From assembly GCA_027422505.1 (NCBI GenBank), contig JAPQWV010001653.1, positions 1 through 64,000 of the forward strand: a stretch of DNA of 64,000 nt. Direction: 5' to 3'. Both the position numbers and the translations under genes were made by a program. The DNA is from Craterostigma plantagineum. Lineage: Eukaryota; Streptophyta; Magnoliopsida; Lamiales; Linderniaceae. Positions 1-11,894 of this stretch are shown here, in pieces (position 1 is the first letter of the stretch; each line of letters opens with the position of its first letter). The notes below the pieces were generated by a model. It searched no databases. It was not told the origin of the DNA and saw only the letters and a list, made by a program, of their open reading frames with translations.

Positions 1-1111
1 TTTTCTTGGTAACCATTTATACGTCGACACGTGGATGTTCCAAGGAAGTTTAACGTCGGCCAATGCATAGTCGGTGGTACTACCCCTTTTGATTCTAGGG
101 ACGCTGTAATTGGTTGTACCTTGTAAGTCCTTTTTCGTTGGATTTTTGTGTGAACTGTTCATTTTTCTCTCGTTCTTTACTTCAACTTCAATTGATGTAG
201 TGTTTTTATTTCAATTATTAATTCTGTGTTCTACCTGAATTTTAGGTCAATCTATTAACTCTGTTTTCACGATAACATAACTCCTTTTTATTACTATTAA
301 AAAAATATGTATAAAGCAATTTTGAAGGTTCAAAAAGAAAAAAAGAACTATGATAAGGCTATACTTAGAGTTAGATGATGAAGTAATCTAAAAATAGACT
401 GTTCTTTGTTCATCAATAAATATAATAACGTTGAAAACACTTTCGTTGGAGTATAAACATTAGATTTATATCACATTCGATATATAAGATGTCATAACAC
501 GGGCCGTCTTCTTCGTATTCCTACGTGGGCCAAACCAATAGTCCTTGAATTTTATAGAAGAGGTCCAATATTCCACTAAGTTGAAGACTAGGTTACTTAA
601 TGTTTGGTTAGAAATGAGATCTAATAATATCCACTACTTTTGAAATCGTAGGTTAACACCAAACCAACGACCCATTTTCTAATTTAGTGGCGTGCCATGT
701 TTTTATTGTGGTGAGGAATTAAACATCTTCAAAATCGATTAGTTTAAAAAATATCTGGTGACTGACATATTTGACCATATTTTAACCGATAGGCTACTAA
801 TTAATAACAAAGATTTCATCAAAATTAACTAGTTTCAGAAGCTTTCAGAGGACTATTACACGATATGAAGTATCCCTCAAAAGGTCTACATGGATGGACA
901 TAGGTAACTACTAAAGCCTTATATATGCATTAAGAATATGCTATTCTTCTTATCACCAAAAGAGCACGCCTGCATAGTCATTGTACAATTCGATGCAGCG
1001 TTTTAGCTTCCCCTTAATGTATATTGTGCCAAGCTTCACAATTTCAAAAGATGCTACTAAATATTATATATTAAAAACTAGGGTTGAGATTTTTTGGCTT
1101 GACAGATTGGG
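1..1111. other. Intergenic, no gene recognised
   Basis: AT-rich sequence. One frame at about 12-125 is open and ends at a good donor-like GTAAGT near 124, so the first bases could be the end of an exon from a gene starting outside the window, but no domain is recognisable. Nothing else stands out before the SINE. Confidence 0.3.
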
Positions 1112-1129
1112 TTTTTGAATGCACTCCTT

Positions 1130-1371
1130 ATTTTTTTTACGGTCCCCAGGTATCCCCACACGGCCCGACTATGGGCTACACACTCCAGAGATGGGACTAA
1201 CTCTCAGGTCAGATGGATACGTCTTAACCCATCCGACAACGATTATCATGGGCCTTAGGCCCTTGGAGACTTCTCAAGGGAAATGTGAGAGGTGAGATTC
1301 GATCCATTGACCTCCTAGCCACATGACTTTTGATCCCTCTCCCTCAACCACTAGGCCAAGGGGTAATTGGC
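1130..1371 (-). mobile_element. tRNA-derived SINE, copy 1
   Basis: Read on the minus strand, the element begins near 1371 with a pol III A-box-like TGGCCTAGTGG (consensus TRGCNNAGYNGG), followed by a B-box-like GGATCGAATCT, and ends in an A-rich tail (the T run at 1130-1138 on the plus strand). It is flanked by an 18-bp direct repeat starting TTTTTGAATGCA at 1112-1129 and 1372-1389 with one mismatch, which is a target-site duplication typical of LINE-driven retroposition. A second copy in the same orientation lies at 37888-38133. It has no coding capacity. Confidence 0.85.
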
Positions 1372-1389
1372 TTTTTGAATGCAATCCTT

Positions 1390-2804
1390 GATTGACTTGT
1401 TTTGTTACATGTTAACTTTAAATAGATTTGTTTTGCTTTTTCTTGAAATTTCCTCCTTGCCTCTTCATAATGTCTGTTGTATGGTTCGATCTATTGTGAT
1501 CATGGGATATTATCTATATATGTCAAGGAGCCATAGCCCAGAAATGCTCGTTTTATCTGCTGTTGTATAGTTCGATTTTTTTCCTATTGTGATCATGGGA
1601 TACTATGGTGATTTTTATCATCATTAACATTATCCATTCGTTCTCGATTCATTCAAATACAATGGATGATGAGAAAAAAGCTAATCAATTTTCTAGCATC
1701 TCTAGGCTTACGATTCACATATAAGCTCCTTTGGTTCTCCCCTCCGTTATCAAGCTAAGTGGGAAGGCTTCCCGAAAATGATAAGTCTTTGGGAATAATC
1801 ATCAAGTCACACAATTGACTTGTCTTCTGCTTTGAACTTGAAGATTCATATACGTACATAGCATCAAGATAATTAAAAAAACAGAAAAGAAATTTGCTCA
1901 CATGGAGCATTAAGGAAAGGGTTTTTTCACTTTTCGGATGGTGTAAAATGTGAAGAAAAGAAATTATGCTCAAATGGCCTTTTTTTCATTGAGCGATTGA
2001 TCGCTTAGCAACCACCATCGATCTAATAATATAAGCTAATCATATCTTTCTCTTCTTTTTTTTCTTTGCCTATGACTCTCTAGAAAATTCTCTAAAAATG
2101 GCTTAATTAATTTAGTCTTAAGATCCGTACCATAATTTATTTGGAAAATACATTTCAGACGTTTAGAGTATGTTTCAACGTTTCGGATTGTCTGTGCACA
2201 ACGGTGTTCCACCTCTGCGTTCCACCAATCATTTCCCGACAAGTGCTAAACCCAGTTGACCAACTGTACACTTGTCGTACTTGGGTTGGTGGACCAGATT
2301 GGAACACCGATATGGAACGGAGGATCCAATCTAATGTTTCAGTTATATTATAATTAGTACATTCTTTACTAATTTATAACTCATCATTTAACAACAAATC
2401 TGGGCACAAACAAAATGGCTGATTAGTGGCAAAACCCCTGAAAATAGAAGATTGATTAGTTTATTCAAATCAATACACGAAATATGCATACAGCTATACA
2501 TTGTTATCAGACCATACGCATATGTGAGAATGTGTTTTGTTCTTGGCTTTGTACCTGCGTGTTTGTATTCTATAGGCGTTGTACATGCAAAACAACTAGC
2601 TAGCTAGGTCTATGATAATAAATAAAACCTTTATAGGTATCTATATATTATATAGGGTTTTATCACGAAAAAATATAAGGCAACGTCCCTCTCATACTCT
2701 CATTATAAACCAAATGACACTTCCATGCACCATCTAACAAAGACTATACTTTTCAAATTAACAGTCACGAGACTTCTGTCTTTTTGATGATGTTCTTTCA
2801 TTCT

Positions 2805-2807
<3 letters not shown>
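1390..2807. other. Intergenic upstream of JAG-like gene
   Basis: AT-rich DNA with no supported gene. The short open frames here have no recognisable domain. It probably contains distal promoter sequence for the zinc-finger gene downstream. Confidence 0.4.

Positions 2808-2839
<32 letters not shown>
2808..2839. repeat. (GA)16 microsatellite in JAG-like promoter
   Basis: An uninterrupted GA run about 210 bp upstream of the inferred exon 1 end. GA runs in plant promoters can bind BASIC PENTACYSTEINE proteins (known for the class; inference here). Confidence 0.9.
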
Positions 2840-2843
<4 letters not shown>

Positions 2844-2923
2844 AGGTTTTTTTATTGATAAAGGAAACAATAGAAAAAACAAATGGAAAAAAAAATGCGA
2901 AACCAAACCCCGTCACTCAACTA

Positions 2924-2931
2924 CTATATAT
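2924..2931 (+). promoter_or_regulatory. Possible TATA box of JAG-like gene
   Basis: CTATATAT lies about 120 bp upstream of the exon 1 donor at 3051, a suitable distance for a short 5' UTR. AT-rich context makes this weak evidence. Confidence 0.3.
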
Positions 2932-3048
2932 CAATCAATAACCACACTATCAGTTCCAAAACTAAAGTTCTTAGTTAGTTCTCTTCTACTGCATATATCT
3001 ATCACCTCACATCAGATAATATTTGTTCTGTCTCTCACTGTCGGTTCC

Positions 3049-4985
3049 ATGTATGTTTTTCATTTAGGCCTCACCCCACAAAATTTTAATAACCCCACTC
3101 TTATCGATCTTAAGTTTATATCAAGCTATATCGTAGCTACTTGTTCAATTATTTGATGTTTTGAAGCACTTTGGACCACGTTTTCTGTTGATGTTTAACT
3201 CTTTATTCCATATATGTTTTCGTGTTATTTATACATCTTTTATCCCTTTTTCTTTCCTAGGAGGCCTGGAGGGAATCCCTTAGACCTAAATAATTTGCCT
3301 GAAGATTATGCAAGAGATGGTAAAGAAGCCTCAGAAGACAGCTCTTCATCTGCTGGTATACGATTTTAACTTGTATTTTTTAAAAGTTGGTAAATTGAAA
3401 AAAAAACTTCAAGAAAAAAAGGAAAATTGTACTTCTGACAAAGATTTTAATTTCTGCGTTTCTTCTCTTTTCTCCGTGATCAACAAGGTTGTGTTAGAAA
3501 TTCTGGTTTGGTGTGCCGTGTCTTTTTTTTTTTAATTGCCCTCCTTGTCTCTTACAGCTTCTTTCTAGGGTTTTTCTTGATTTTCACAAAACAAACCCTA
3601 AAAGTTCAAACATCAATACGGTGTCTAGAAAATCTTGTTGTCTGCGTACTGTTTATTTTTCTGAGATTTATCATCAGGGTAAGGGTTTTAGGCTTCTTAA
3701 CTTACGACAAGTCTCATCAAAATAATTACTACTTTAATTGGTCGTCATAGTGACAGGAGGTTTCAGGAGAAAGAAAAACGGCTCCAAGGAAGGCAAAGAC
3801 GATTCTGATAAGGTCTACGAGTGCAGATTTTGTTCCCTCAAGTTCTGCAAATCTCAAGCTCTTGGGGGACATATGAATCGCCATCGCCAAGGTTAAATCT
3901 TGTCATATCTTCATTCATATCTTGCGATGTCAAAATACCAATATTATATTGCAAAGTCAAGCAATCAACTGCATCTTTTCTGCAAACTTCAAATAGTGTT
4001 GCAAAACAGTACATGGATTTTAGCAAAGTTAGTTATATACATCAGGCACTCAAGTAATATAATTGTATCTGTATATACATATATATATATAATATATATA
4101 TATCCTCCTTCTACATATATACTTTTGTATGTGTGTCTTTATGTGAATTTTACTTGGATCACCAATCAAAATTTTTTCTAGACTCTCCTTCAAAGTTTTT
4201 CATTGACAATCTTGCATCTTGTTCCCAGCAGGAAACACAGGTTTTTACTACTTCTTCTACCTAAAACCCGAGGCCTCATTTTAAATAATTTATGTTTTAT
4301 CTTATTTAAGTGGATTATTGACATATATTTACTTACAAATATTTTTGCCAGAGAGGGAGACAGAACCTTGAACAAAGCTCGTCACCTGGTCTTCACTAAT
4401 GACCTAGCACCTACTCATCACTTAGGTTACATGTCAAGGTAAAAACATACCTATTGATTTTCTTTTCTCTATTTCGTGTTGGTATCCCCTTTCAACATAG
4501 TCTATTTCAGACAAGTGTTAATACTTTCTAATCAAATAAAATTGAACAAATGTAGTGGTCAGCCAATACCACATGGATCTGCTTTTCATCATCAACAAAC
4601 AAGAAACAGCAACATATGTGATCCTTCATTGCCAATTAGCAGATCACTCTACACATCAAGAATGTTTCCCAACAACAATCCACCACATTATCAGCCACCA
4701 CCATTCATCTACTCAACCCATCCCACAAATGTTCAGCTTCCATACTCATCGCAGTATAACCATCAACCACCATTACCATCACAAGTCACTAATGATGGTT
4801 CTTACTTCATCGGCCATGCAATAAGCGAAGATCACACCAGCAATAACAACAAGAGATGTAATAACAATAACAGCTACATGTGTGTTGGTGCCCCGGTGGG
4901 GCCCGGGCTGGGGAGCAACAGTGGTAATGGCGGTGTTATTCAGCAGAGTCATGAAGAGGGTTTGAAGTGGGGTTGTAGGAGATAG
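3049..4985 (+). CDS. JAG: JAGGED-like single C2H2 zinc-finger transcription factor
   Basis: Five exons fit one frame of 248 codons: 3049-3050, 3261-3355, 3757-3891, 4354-4438 and 4556-4985. The protein opens MRPGGNPLDLNNLPEDY, the signature start of the JAGGED/LYRATE/STAMENLESS family, has one zinc finger with C55, C58, H71, H75 and the plant QALGGH helix, and a C-terminal CVGAPVGPG motif shared with JAG. Length is close to Arabidopsis JAG. The family are nuclear regulators of lateral-organ growth and blade and petal outgrowth (known). The ATG is split: AT ends exon 1 at a GTATGT donor and G opens exon 2 after CTAG. In exon 4 a base seems missing (see findings); I used an acceptor two bases downstream to keep frame. 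The C-terminus ends EEGLKWGCRR, shorter than I expect for the family. An in-frame acceptor at 4510 would add 15 codons to exon 5. Confidence 0.87.
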
Positions 4986-5345
4986 AGAGAGATCGGCCAC
5001 CGTATTATTACATATTCAGAAATTGGGTATCTTATCGTGACGATAATGTCTTAATTTGTGTTTTTTCCTTTTTGTTTTTCAATTTTTCTTGTTGAATGTA
5101 ATGAATGGAAGTACTTGGGGGTTAAATGCTCTGCTGTGACACGGCACTCTCACTGAAAGAGACGGATATACATATGCGAACAAGAAGACAAATATGGACT
5201 TAAAGAAGAAGTAGTGTTTTGGAATTTTGTACTTGTTTGTGAATTGGGATCTTTCAAGGGCCTCTCAGATCATTGCTCACACATTAACATCAGGGTTTTG
5301 AACAAGCATATTGTACTGATTGGAGTGATCTGTGTTGTTATGTTG

Positions 5346-5388
<43 letters not shown>

Positions 5389-7433
5389 TTTTTGTTAATT
5401 AAGTTTATGATGATTTACTTTTTCTTGTGGTTGCCTAGTGAAGCTACGTGCGAGGGATGTCATAGTATTGTAAAAGAAAAAGCTAGATGCAAGAGCCAAA
5501 CCCTATTTTGATTGGAAATAATAAGTACGTTTTTAGCCAAACTTTCTGTATTGAGATAATTTGAACTCAAGGTTTATGTATTAACACGTTATTATGTTCA
5601 GTAAAATAATGTATTAGGGATATTGTTACTAATATGCGGTTGTATCATAATTAACTCGAAGTATACAGCAATCATATTTATGATATGCGATACATGAATA
5701 TACTTTAGTTCACACTGAGACTGTGTTTGAGCGAACATTTATCACTTCCAATGAAAAACGATTAAAAGTTCGTGTTTGTTGATTCCACATTGATTTTGGA
5801 AGATCAACATTGACATGGCTTTGAAAAGATATCAAATATGATGATAGCTTAATTAGTTTAATGCATTAGGTCTTCACACCGTTTATAAGCTCGTAAAATG
5901 GAAAAGAGTGAAATGAGTCGGAAAAAAAACACAGAAAAAATAAAAGAGGAAGGTAAAAGTAAAAACCCTATCATGGTCCAATAGATATTCTTGAAATTCC
6001 AATTCCATATTATCAGACAGACAACTGGATCTGTCAAGATTTATATATTAAAATTAGTGTCTGATGGTTTAGGATAAGTCAGACAACATAAAATAACAAA
6101 TAATAATAATGAATGGACTGTGAGAATAATATTTTGCAGAGTTAAAAGAAAATTACGGCCAAAAGCTGCGCCTAGAATTGCAAAATTAGTATGTCGATCG
6201 ATGGACATATATATGCACTCTAATTGGGAGGTCAACTCACTCTTGTGTATTTATCAAAAGTCCCAAATCAGACTACGATTAAAGCCTACTTGCCCTACTT
6301 TTCTTAACACCGATGTTATGGATGGAAAAGAATTCAGCTCAACAATTTATTACAATACAACTTAAAACACAGTTATATTGATTCATTATTAATTTTTATG
6401 TATAAAAGAGAAATCTACATACCAATTACAACAGAAACACATTTCTCCTCAGCTCCCAAGACTGTCATAGTTTCATACTTCCAGAATATCGTTAAATGAT
6501 TAATTCAACTAAAAGCTTAAGTTTACCGATAAAGTAATTTCATTTGTAAGATGCTCACGTTTTCTTTTCCTGCCATATAAAGCTGGATTTTTGTACTTAC
6601 GGATGATCGTGATGATTCTTAGTTCATTATATGTTGGCATGAGCTTTGAGATAGAATGTAAATGAGAATTTCATATAATACTTGAGCTTGTGCATTATAT
6701 TAAATTTTTTAAAAATTTCATCGAATTAGAAGAGGCCAATTTTTTAATGTACGGAAAAGACCTACTCTAAGAGCATCTCCCACCTCACAAGATTTTCTCA
6801 AAATTTCAACCCACTAGATCATATACATATCCACATAAAAAGAAATAAAATAAAATAAACACATCTATCTACGTACAGTTTCACTTCACTAGAGCACAAC
6901 CAGAGAGAAGTAGGTGTTAGTCTTTATGTATGTCTCTCTTACAGACACAGACATACACGAAATTCAATAATCCCTTCATAAAAGTTGAAGTTAAAATCCC
7001 GAGATACCTATTATAAATGAAAGGAACAAGACTTGTTTAATTAGTCCTTCTTTTAAGGTACATACAATACATGTATGTACTCCACAAACATTATAGTAAT
7101 TATTACTTTTATATAACAACAAAGTAGGGTTTTCGAAGTGGATCTTGACCTGCGGGATGATTCGTGTGTGTGTGTGCATCGTAGGCCATAATGCACTTAT
7201 GTGGTAGAAAAAACATATTTCATTCAACTATAATATATATTATATATGTAAAAAAAAACGGAAAAGAAATTGCAATAATGCAATACGACAGCTGCATGCA
7301 GCAGCAAAAGTCGAAAGCCCTATGAGTTCTAGACTCAGATCAATAGAGTTACTATCTTTTGTTTTTAAGCAAGTTTAAAGCTGCTCTAATACAGTTTGGA
7401 TTTTGAGAACATTGTGTTTGCTTTCCTTTATGA
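4986..7433. other. Intergenic with (TA)n at 5349-5385
   Basis: After the JAG-like 3' end, AT-rich DNA with a TA microsatellite at 5349-5385 and no reading frame with a recognisable domain. From about 6768 a short segment beginning AGAGCATCTCCCACCTC resembles a Harbinger-type terminus but has no clear partner. Confidence 0.45.
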
Positions 7434-7869
7434 AAGGAGTGCATCACTTTTAAATTTTATATAATTTATTTCCAACACGCCCTTCACGTCTAAGCCCATT
7501 TCTTTATATCTAGCCTTACATGCAATTCTCATAAATGGGTGGTCATGAGGATTCATATCCAAGACCTGCGGGTCCCTAAGCTCTGATACCATGTTGAGTG
7601 ACCACTTTTCCTAAAAGGTTACCCTAAAGGGAGTGCATCACTTTTTAATTTTATATAATTTATTTCCACACGCCCACTCACGTCTAAGCTGTTTTCTCTA
7701 TTATCTAGCCTTACGTGTAACTCATAAATGGGTGGTCGTGAGGATTCTTACCCAGGACCTCCGGGTCCCTAAGCTTTGATACCATATTAAGTGACCAATT
7801 TTCCTAAAATGTTAACCCTGAAGGGAACGCATCACTTTTTAATTTTATATAATTTATTTCCAACATACC
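7434..7869. repeat. Tandem repeat, ~193-bp unit, 2.3 copies
   Basis: Units start at about 7434, 7628 and 7818 (the last partial, ending near 7869), each with GTGCATCACTTTT, ATATAATTTATTTCC, AAATGGGTGGTC and a GCTYTGATACCAT block. The reverse complement of that block, TGGTATCAGAGC, is the initiator-tRNA-Met primer-binding sequence of plant LTR retrotransposons, so the unit may derive from a retroelement boundary on the minus strand. Copies are diverged by substitutions and small indels, so the array is not recent. Confidence 0.8.
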
Positions 7870-7941
7870 AGTTGTACAAGATTGAACATAAGGAATTAAG
7901 TAATGTAAAATATATATCTAGTAATAACTATGTATACTTAA

Positions 7942-8102
7942 TGCACATACAAAATGGGCGCCAATAGAATACCAACTTAAGTACAAAAACTTTAGTCCTA
8001 AAATCTATATTTGCAATATAGATTTTAGGACTAAATATAGATTTTAGAATAAAATTTTTATACTTATATTGGTATATGATTGGCGCCCATTTTGTATGTG
8101 CA
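7942..8102. mobile_element. Foldback MITE
   Basis: A 161-bp element with near-perfect terminal inverted repeats TGCACATACAAAATGGGCGC / its complement at 8081-8102. The centre holds a second palindrome around TTTAGTCCTAAAATCTATAT. It could form a long hairpin. No clear target duplication was seen, so the family is not assigned. Confidence 0.8.
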
Positions 8103-8540
8103 CTTTTATACTCTTCTGCATCACTCACATGGACCACTTATACATAAATGCACATATTAATATGTATCATCTGAGTTATCTTAGAGAAGACACTTAATAA
8201 GATAATGTAATACCTCTTTTAATTAATAATCTTGTGACCACTAAATTTTATTAATTTGAAGAGATATTAATATATCAATAAATTAATAATTTATTAATTA
8301 AAATAAAAAATTAAATTCAGATTATTTAGTATTTAAAATATGTTTAATTGATTATATTCATGAATCAACAAATTCTTTGTAACTAATTAAATATACCCAT
8401 GTACACATAAAATTTTTGTTGCAGGTAGAGAGCTCGACGTACGAACTCTTGGTTGCAATTAAAAAAGTTAGTGATGAAAATTCAATTAGATTTACGTTTT
8501 AAGAAAAAAAAAGTGACAATAGATTTATATTTTAGCATAA
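8103..8540. other. AT-rich intergenic
   Basis: Very AT-rich sequence with TTAATTAAT-type runs and no gene. Confidence 0.4.
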
Positions 8541-8559
8541 TGGGTAGAAAATAACTCCA

Positions 8560-9036
8560 ATCGTACTGCAAACCGAAACCAAAAATAGGTATTTAATGTT
8601 TTCTCTCACCTCAAAAACCAAATATGGGTTTGTACTGTTCATCTACCTAAATGTTTCTAACTCTTCCGAAAAGACCCCAGTTCAATAAATAATTTGTTTT
8701 TAACCCAAATGCTTTAGTTAGTCTATTATATTCTATTTATTTTATTCCATTAAAATTGCATGATACGTAAATAATGTTTAATATTGTAAACCTAATACTT
8801 AAAATTATATATTAATACTTAAATAGTATTTTAATTTTTCTTTTATTTTAATTTGTGAAGCTGGAAAATATGTGGGTGGTTAGTGTACAGGTGTAAAAGT
8901 TTATGTGAAAGAGAATATTTTGAGAATATTCTTTCGAGTTTGAGAATGAGTTTGATGGTTGGAGAAGAATTACAATTTGATGTGACGAATATTGCATTTT
9001 GAGTTTGAAATGGTTTATCGGTTGGTGATACTCTTA
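8560..9036. mobile_element. Non-autonomous PIF/Harbinger-like element
   Basis: Shares blocks with the Harbinger element at 10611-11894: TTTTCTCTCACCTC near the left end, GAATATTTTGAGAATATTC in the middle and GGTTGGTGATACTCTTA at the right. It carries no coding remnant. The left end is poorly defined, so boundaries are approximate. Confidence 0.5.
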
Positions 9037-9560
9037 GTAACTCTAGCGAAATACATCAATGACGGAGAAAAATAAAAACAATACAGACGACAAATTAGCA
9101 AGCTAGAAACAAAATAGAGAACGTAAAGGACTGATAATGAAATTTAATGTGAAAACGACTCTTCATCTCAACAAGAAGCATCAAGCATGGAAAGGGTATA
9201 ACATGCGTATGACATGAGAACTCTTTTCTTTCAGTTTTTAGTACTGCAGCTGATCGATCATGTTATCATCACTACCGTTTATAATTGTTTGTGTATATAT
9301 ATGTGTAATTAATATATATCCTCACCATTCTCTTACACTCATGGTGGTCAATACCTTGAAGCTCATGGATATGGATTATGAAAGACATCCGTTGTGGGAC
9401 GGGCCATTATAGGTCAGCCCATAATGACCTATATTGGCTCCACTGTGCTGACTAATCTTATATTACTAAAGAAATGTAGGTCATGGACTAATTATTATCA
9501 TATAAAGAAGTTCCAACTTCAAGCCAAGATCCCAACATAACATGCAATTTGGTTGGGAGG
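9037..9560. other. Intergenic
   Basis: No gene seen. A segment at about 9395-9440 with a TAGGTCA/TGACCTA inverted pair may be part of a degenerate MITE. Confidence 0.35.
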
Positions 9561-9833
9561 ATGGGTTTAGGCGGTATTAGTTTTAGCCGGGTTTACATAA
9601 TGGAGGGTATGAGTTATTTGGATGTTTGGTTGATGGGTTTAAATAATAATTTCGAATATGTTTGGTAGACAGATTTATATGGTATTAGGTTTAATTAATT
9701 TCAATTACAATTTTATCCTTTCTTTGAATTTAATCGTTATTAAGCTTTTTGTCATCTCCATAGTTCGTACTCCATTGCAAACCAAGATCAGAATAAACGA
9801 ATAAGAATTCAACAACACATTTCTTAAGCAATA

Positions 9834-10209
9834 GGTCTGCTTTTTCATCGCTTTCTTCATCGTCTTCTTCATAACGAACAGTTTTCCTCTCTACATCTAC
9901 AAAAGGTCTTCTTTTCTGGTACTTTCCACTCATCCTCTTACAGCCTCGATCTTTCCACGATTTGAGAAGAACCCATGTTCGAAAACGATCATCGAAGCCC
10001 TCTCTGGTAGCTTAGATTCCTTCCCAGAAGACGGATTCATCTCCAACAAGGGGATTCAAGAATCATTCGACGAAAGATTCGAACTGCCCAAATTTCCCGA
10101 TAGAGACGAAGAAGCTTCAACAGACAATATCGAAAGGAAGGCGAACACTCTTGAAATTCCCATGTCCCTTTGTATCATCAAAACGGAAAAGCGTGGCAAA
10201 CTGAGCTAA
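9834..10209 (+). pseudogene. Possible captured gene fragment in a DNA transposon
   Basis: A frame is open for about 125 codons without an early ATG and ends TAA at 10207-10209. Its last 78 codons look protein-like, with motifs ALSGSLDSFPEDGF, RFELPKFPDRDEEAS and IPMSLCIIKTEK and balanced codon use unlike the surrounding AT-rich DNA. It sits between related sequences in inverted orientation (ATGTTTGGTTGATGGG at about 9630 and the complement of a similar block at about 10400), suggesting capture by a non-autonomous transposon. I do not recognise the donor gene. Confidence 0.4.
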
Positions 10210-10610
10210 TCGTCGCCGGCGAAAAATAGATCAACGAGATATAACGAAATTGGTTCATAAAAGGGTAAACCAGGAAATAATTAGTGAAATAAAGGATAAA
10301 CTTATCCAAAAAGCTTTGGGTTAAATAAAGGTAGGGCGGAAGGCTGATTTATCTAATGCGTTATAAATGGTATTAACAGGGTATAAGTTAAATCCTACCT
10401 TTAAATAAACCTTTCAACCAAACATTTCTTTATCTAATGTTAACCATCTAATAAATTGGTTCTCGTTTCGTAATTGCAGTCCGAGATTAATCTTTCATCC
10501 CGATCTTAGATAACAAGCCCGAAATAAATAAACTACGTTATCAGGCTCAGATAATTTATCATGGGCTTCTTGTAAATAATTATGCATGGTTTTATATATA
10601 ATCCTTATAA

Positions 10611-10947
10611 GAGCATCCCCAACCAATGCCTAATTTACAACCCAAAATAGGAAAAGTGCTCCAGTGAATACTTAAAACCTTACTCAAAATGAGTTCAACA
10701 TATTTTCTCTCACCTCTATACCTAAATTGAGTCCATACTATTCATCTCCTATAAAGTTTTAAAGTCTTATAAAATAACCCCGTAAAGTTATAAATTAACT
10801 TGTACTATTTATAATATATTTATTTAAATCAACAGTAATTCAACTATTTATTTTGCTGTGCCTTGACGTAACAAGTGAATGAACATGCACTCTTTAATTA
10901 CACACAAGTACGGTAATAAACAACCATTTCACTATTCATGGATACAC

Positions 10948-10983
<36 letters not shown>

Positions 10984-11894
10984 ATGCTCAAACAAACCCT
11001 AAATCCACTAGACCATTCCTAGACAATCAAGGTTACCCTCGTTCCTGATTCCAAAACAAGAAATAATAAAGAAAAGATGACTAAACGTCTAACAAAAACT
11101 CCTTTCAAGCAATCAAACTCCTCGCAATAACAAAGCTCACAAACTCGTCGTTATAAATTAAGTTTTACTATTTATAATACATTTATTTAACTCAATAGTA
11201 ATTCAGCAGTAGATTTAAAACCTAGAAATCGTATATTGGAGAAAAGACGTCTTACAATATGTAGTAAGTACGTGTATAATTTTGCACAATATGATTGTTG
11301 AGGATGAACGTGACTTAAGTGCTCCAATTGAATTTGAGTTGGAAACGCCGCTGCCCGAGGTCGAATACGCGATTGATGAAAATGCTCGATTTCAGAATTC
11401 ATATCTCGGTACCGAAAAATTAGAAATAAAGACGATCACATTGCACTTTCGGTATGCACTTATTGATCATTTATGGGAGGAACACACCAATTCCTAATCA
11501 AATGTATCTTTCAGTTGTACTGATAATATTTCAAAGCTATTTTATTAAATGTTGTCTCATTTATTTTTATTGTTGAATTTAAAATAATATCATTGTAACA
11601 CTATTGAATTTAAAATAATATTATTCTACAATAAATATAATATTACTGTACTAATAATTATGAATTTAAAATAATATCCTTGTTTAATTTTTTTGGCGTA
11701 ATTGTTGTCTAATTTGTAAAGTTGTAAATGCATGGGTAATATTGAAAAGTTGTAAAATTTGGTATGGAAAAGAATATTCTGAGAATATTCTTTTGAGTTT
11801 GAAAATGAATTTATTGGTTGGAGAAAAATTACTGTTTGATGTGACATTTACTGTATTTTGGGTTTGAGAATAGGTTTTTCGGTTGTAGATGGTC
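10611..11894 (+). mobile_element. PIF/Harbinger transposon, degenerate, TAA target duplication
   Basis: Ends are GAGCATCCCCAACC and, inverted, GACCATCTACAACC, flanked by TAA at 10608-10610 and 11895-11897, the TWA target duplication of Harbinger elements. It contains a transposase C-terminal remnant and a TA microsatellite at 10949-10979. At 1284 bp it is far too short to be autonomous. Confidence 0.8.
11240..11497 (+). pseudogene. Harbinger transposase (Plant_tran) C-terminal remnant
   Basis: The frame reads ILHNMIVEDERD and ends ALIDHLWEEH, matching the C-terminal end of plant PIF/Harbinger nucleases (HNMIVEDER ... LRNDLIEHLW pattern, known for the family). The catalytic DDE region is absent. 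It lies inside the TAA-flanked element, confirming its family. Confidence 0.75.

Noticed and set aside
1134..1371. Functional tRNA gene at the A/B boxes of the SINE
   Set aside because: No cloverleaf can be formed and an A-rich tail with target duplication shows it is a retroposed SINE.
3508..3750. 80-codon hydrophobic frame in the JAG-like gene
   Set aside because: It is within the intron between exons 2 and 3 and is T-rich intron sequence.
7928..8137. Minus-strand 69-codon frame
   Set aside because: It lies entirely in the foldback MITE; its open frame comes from the palindrome.
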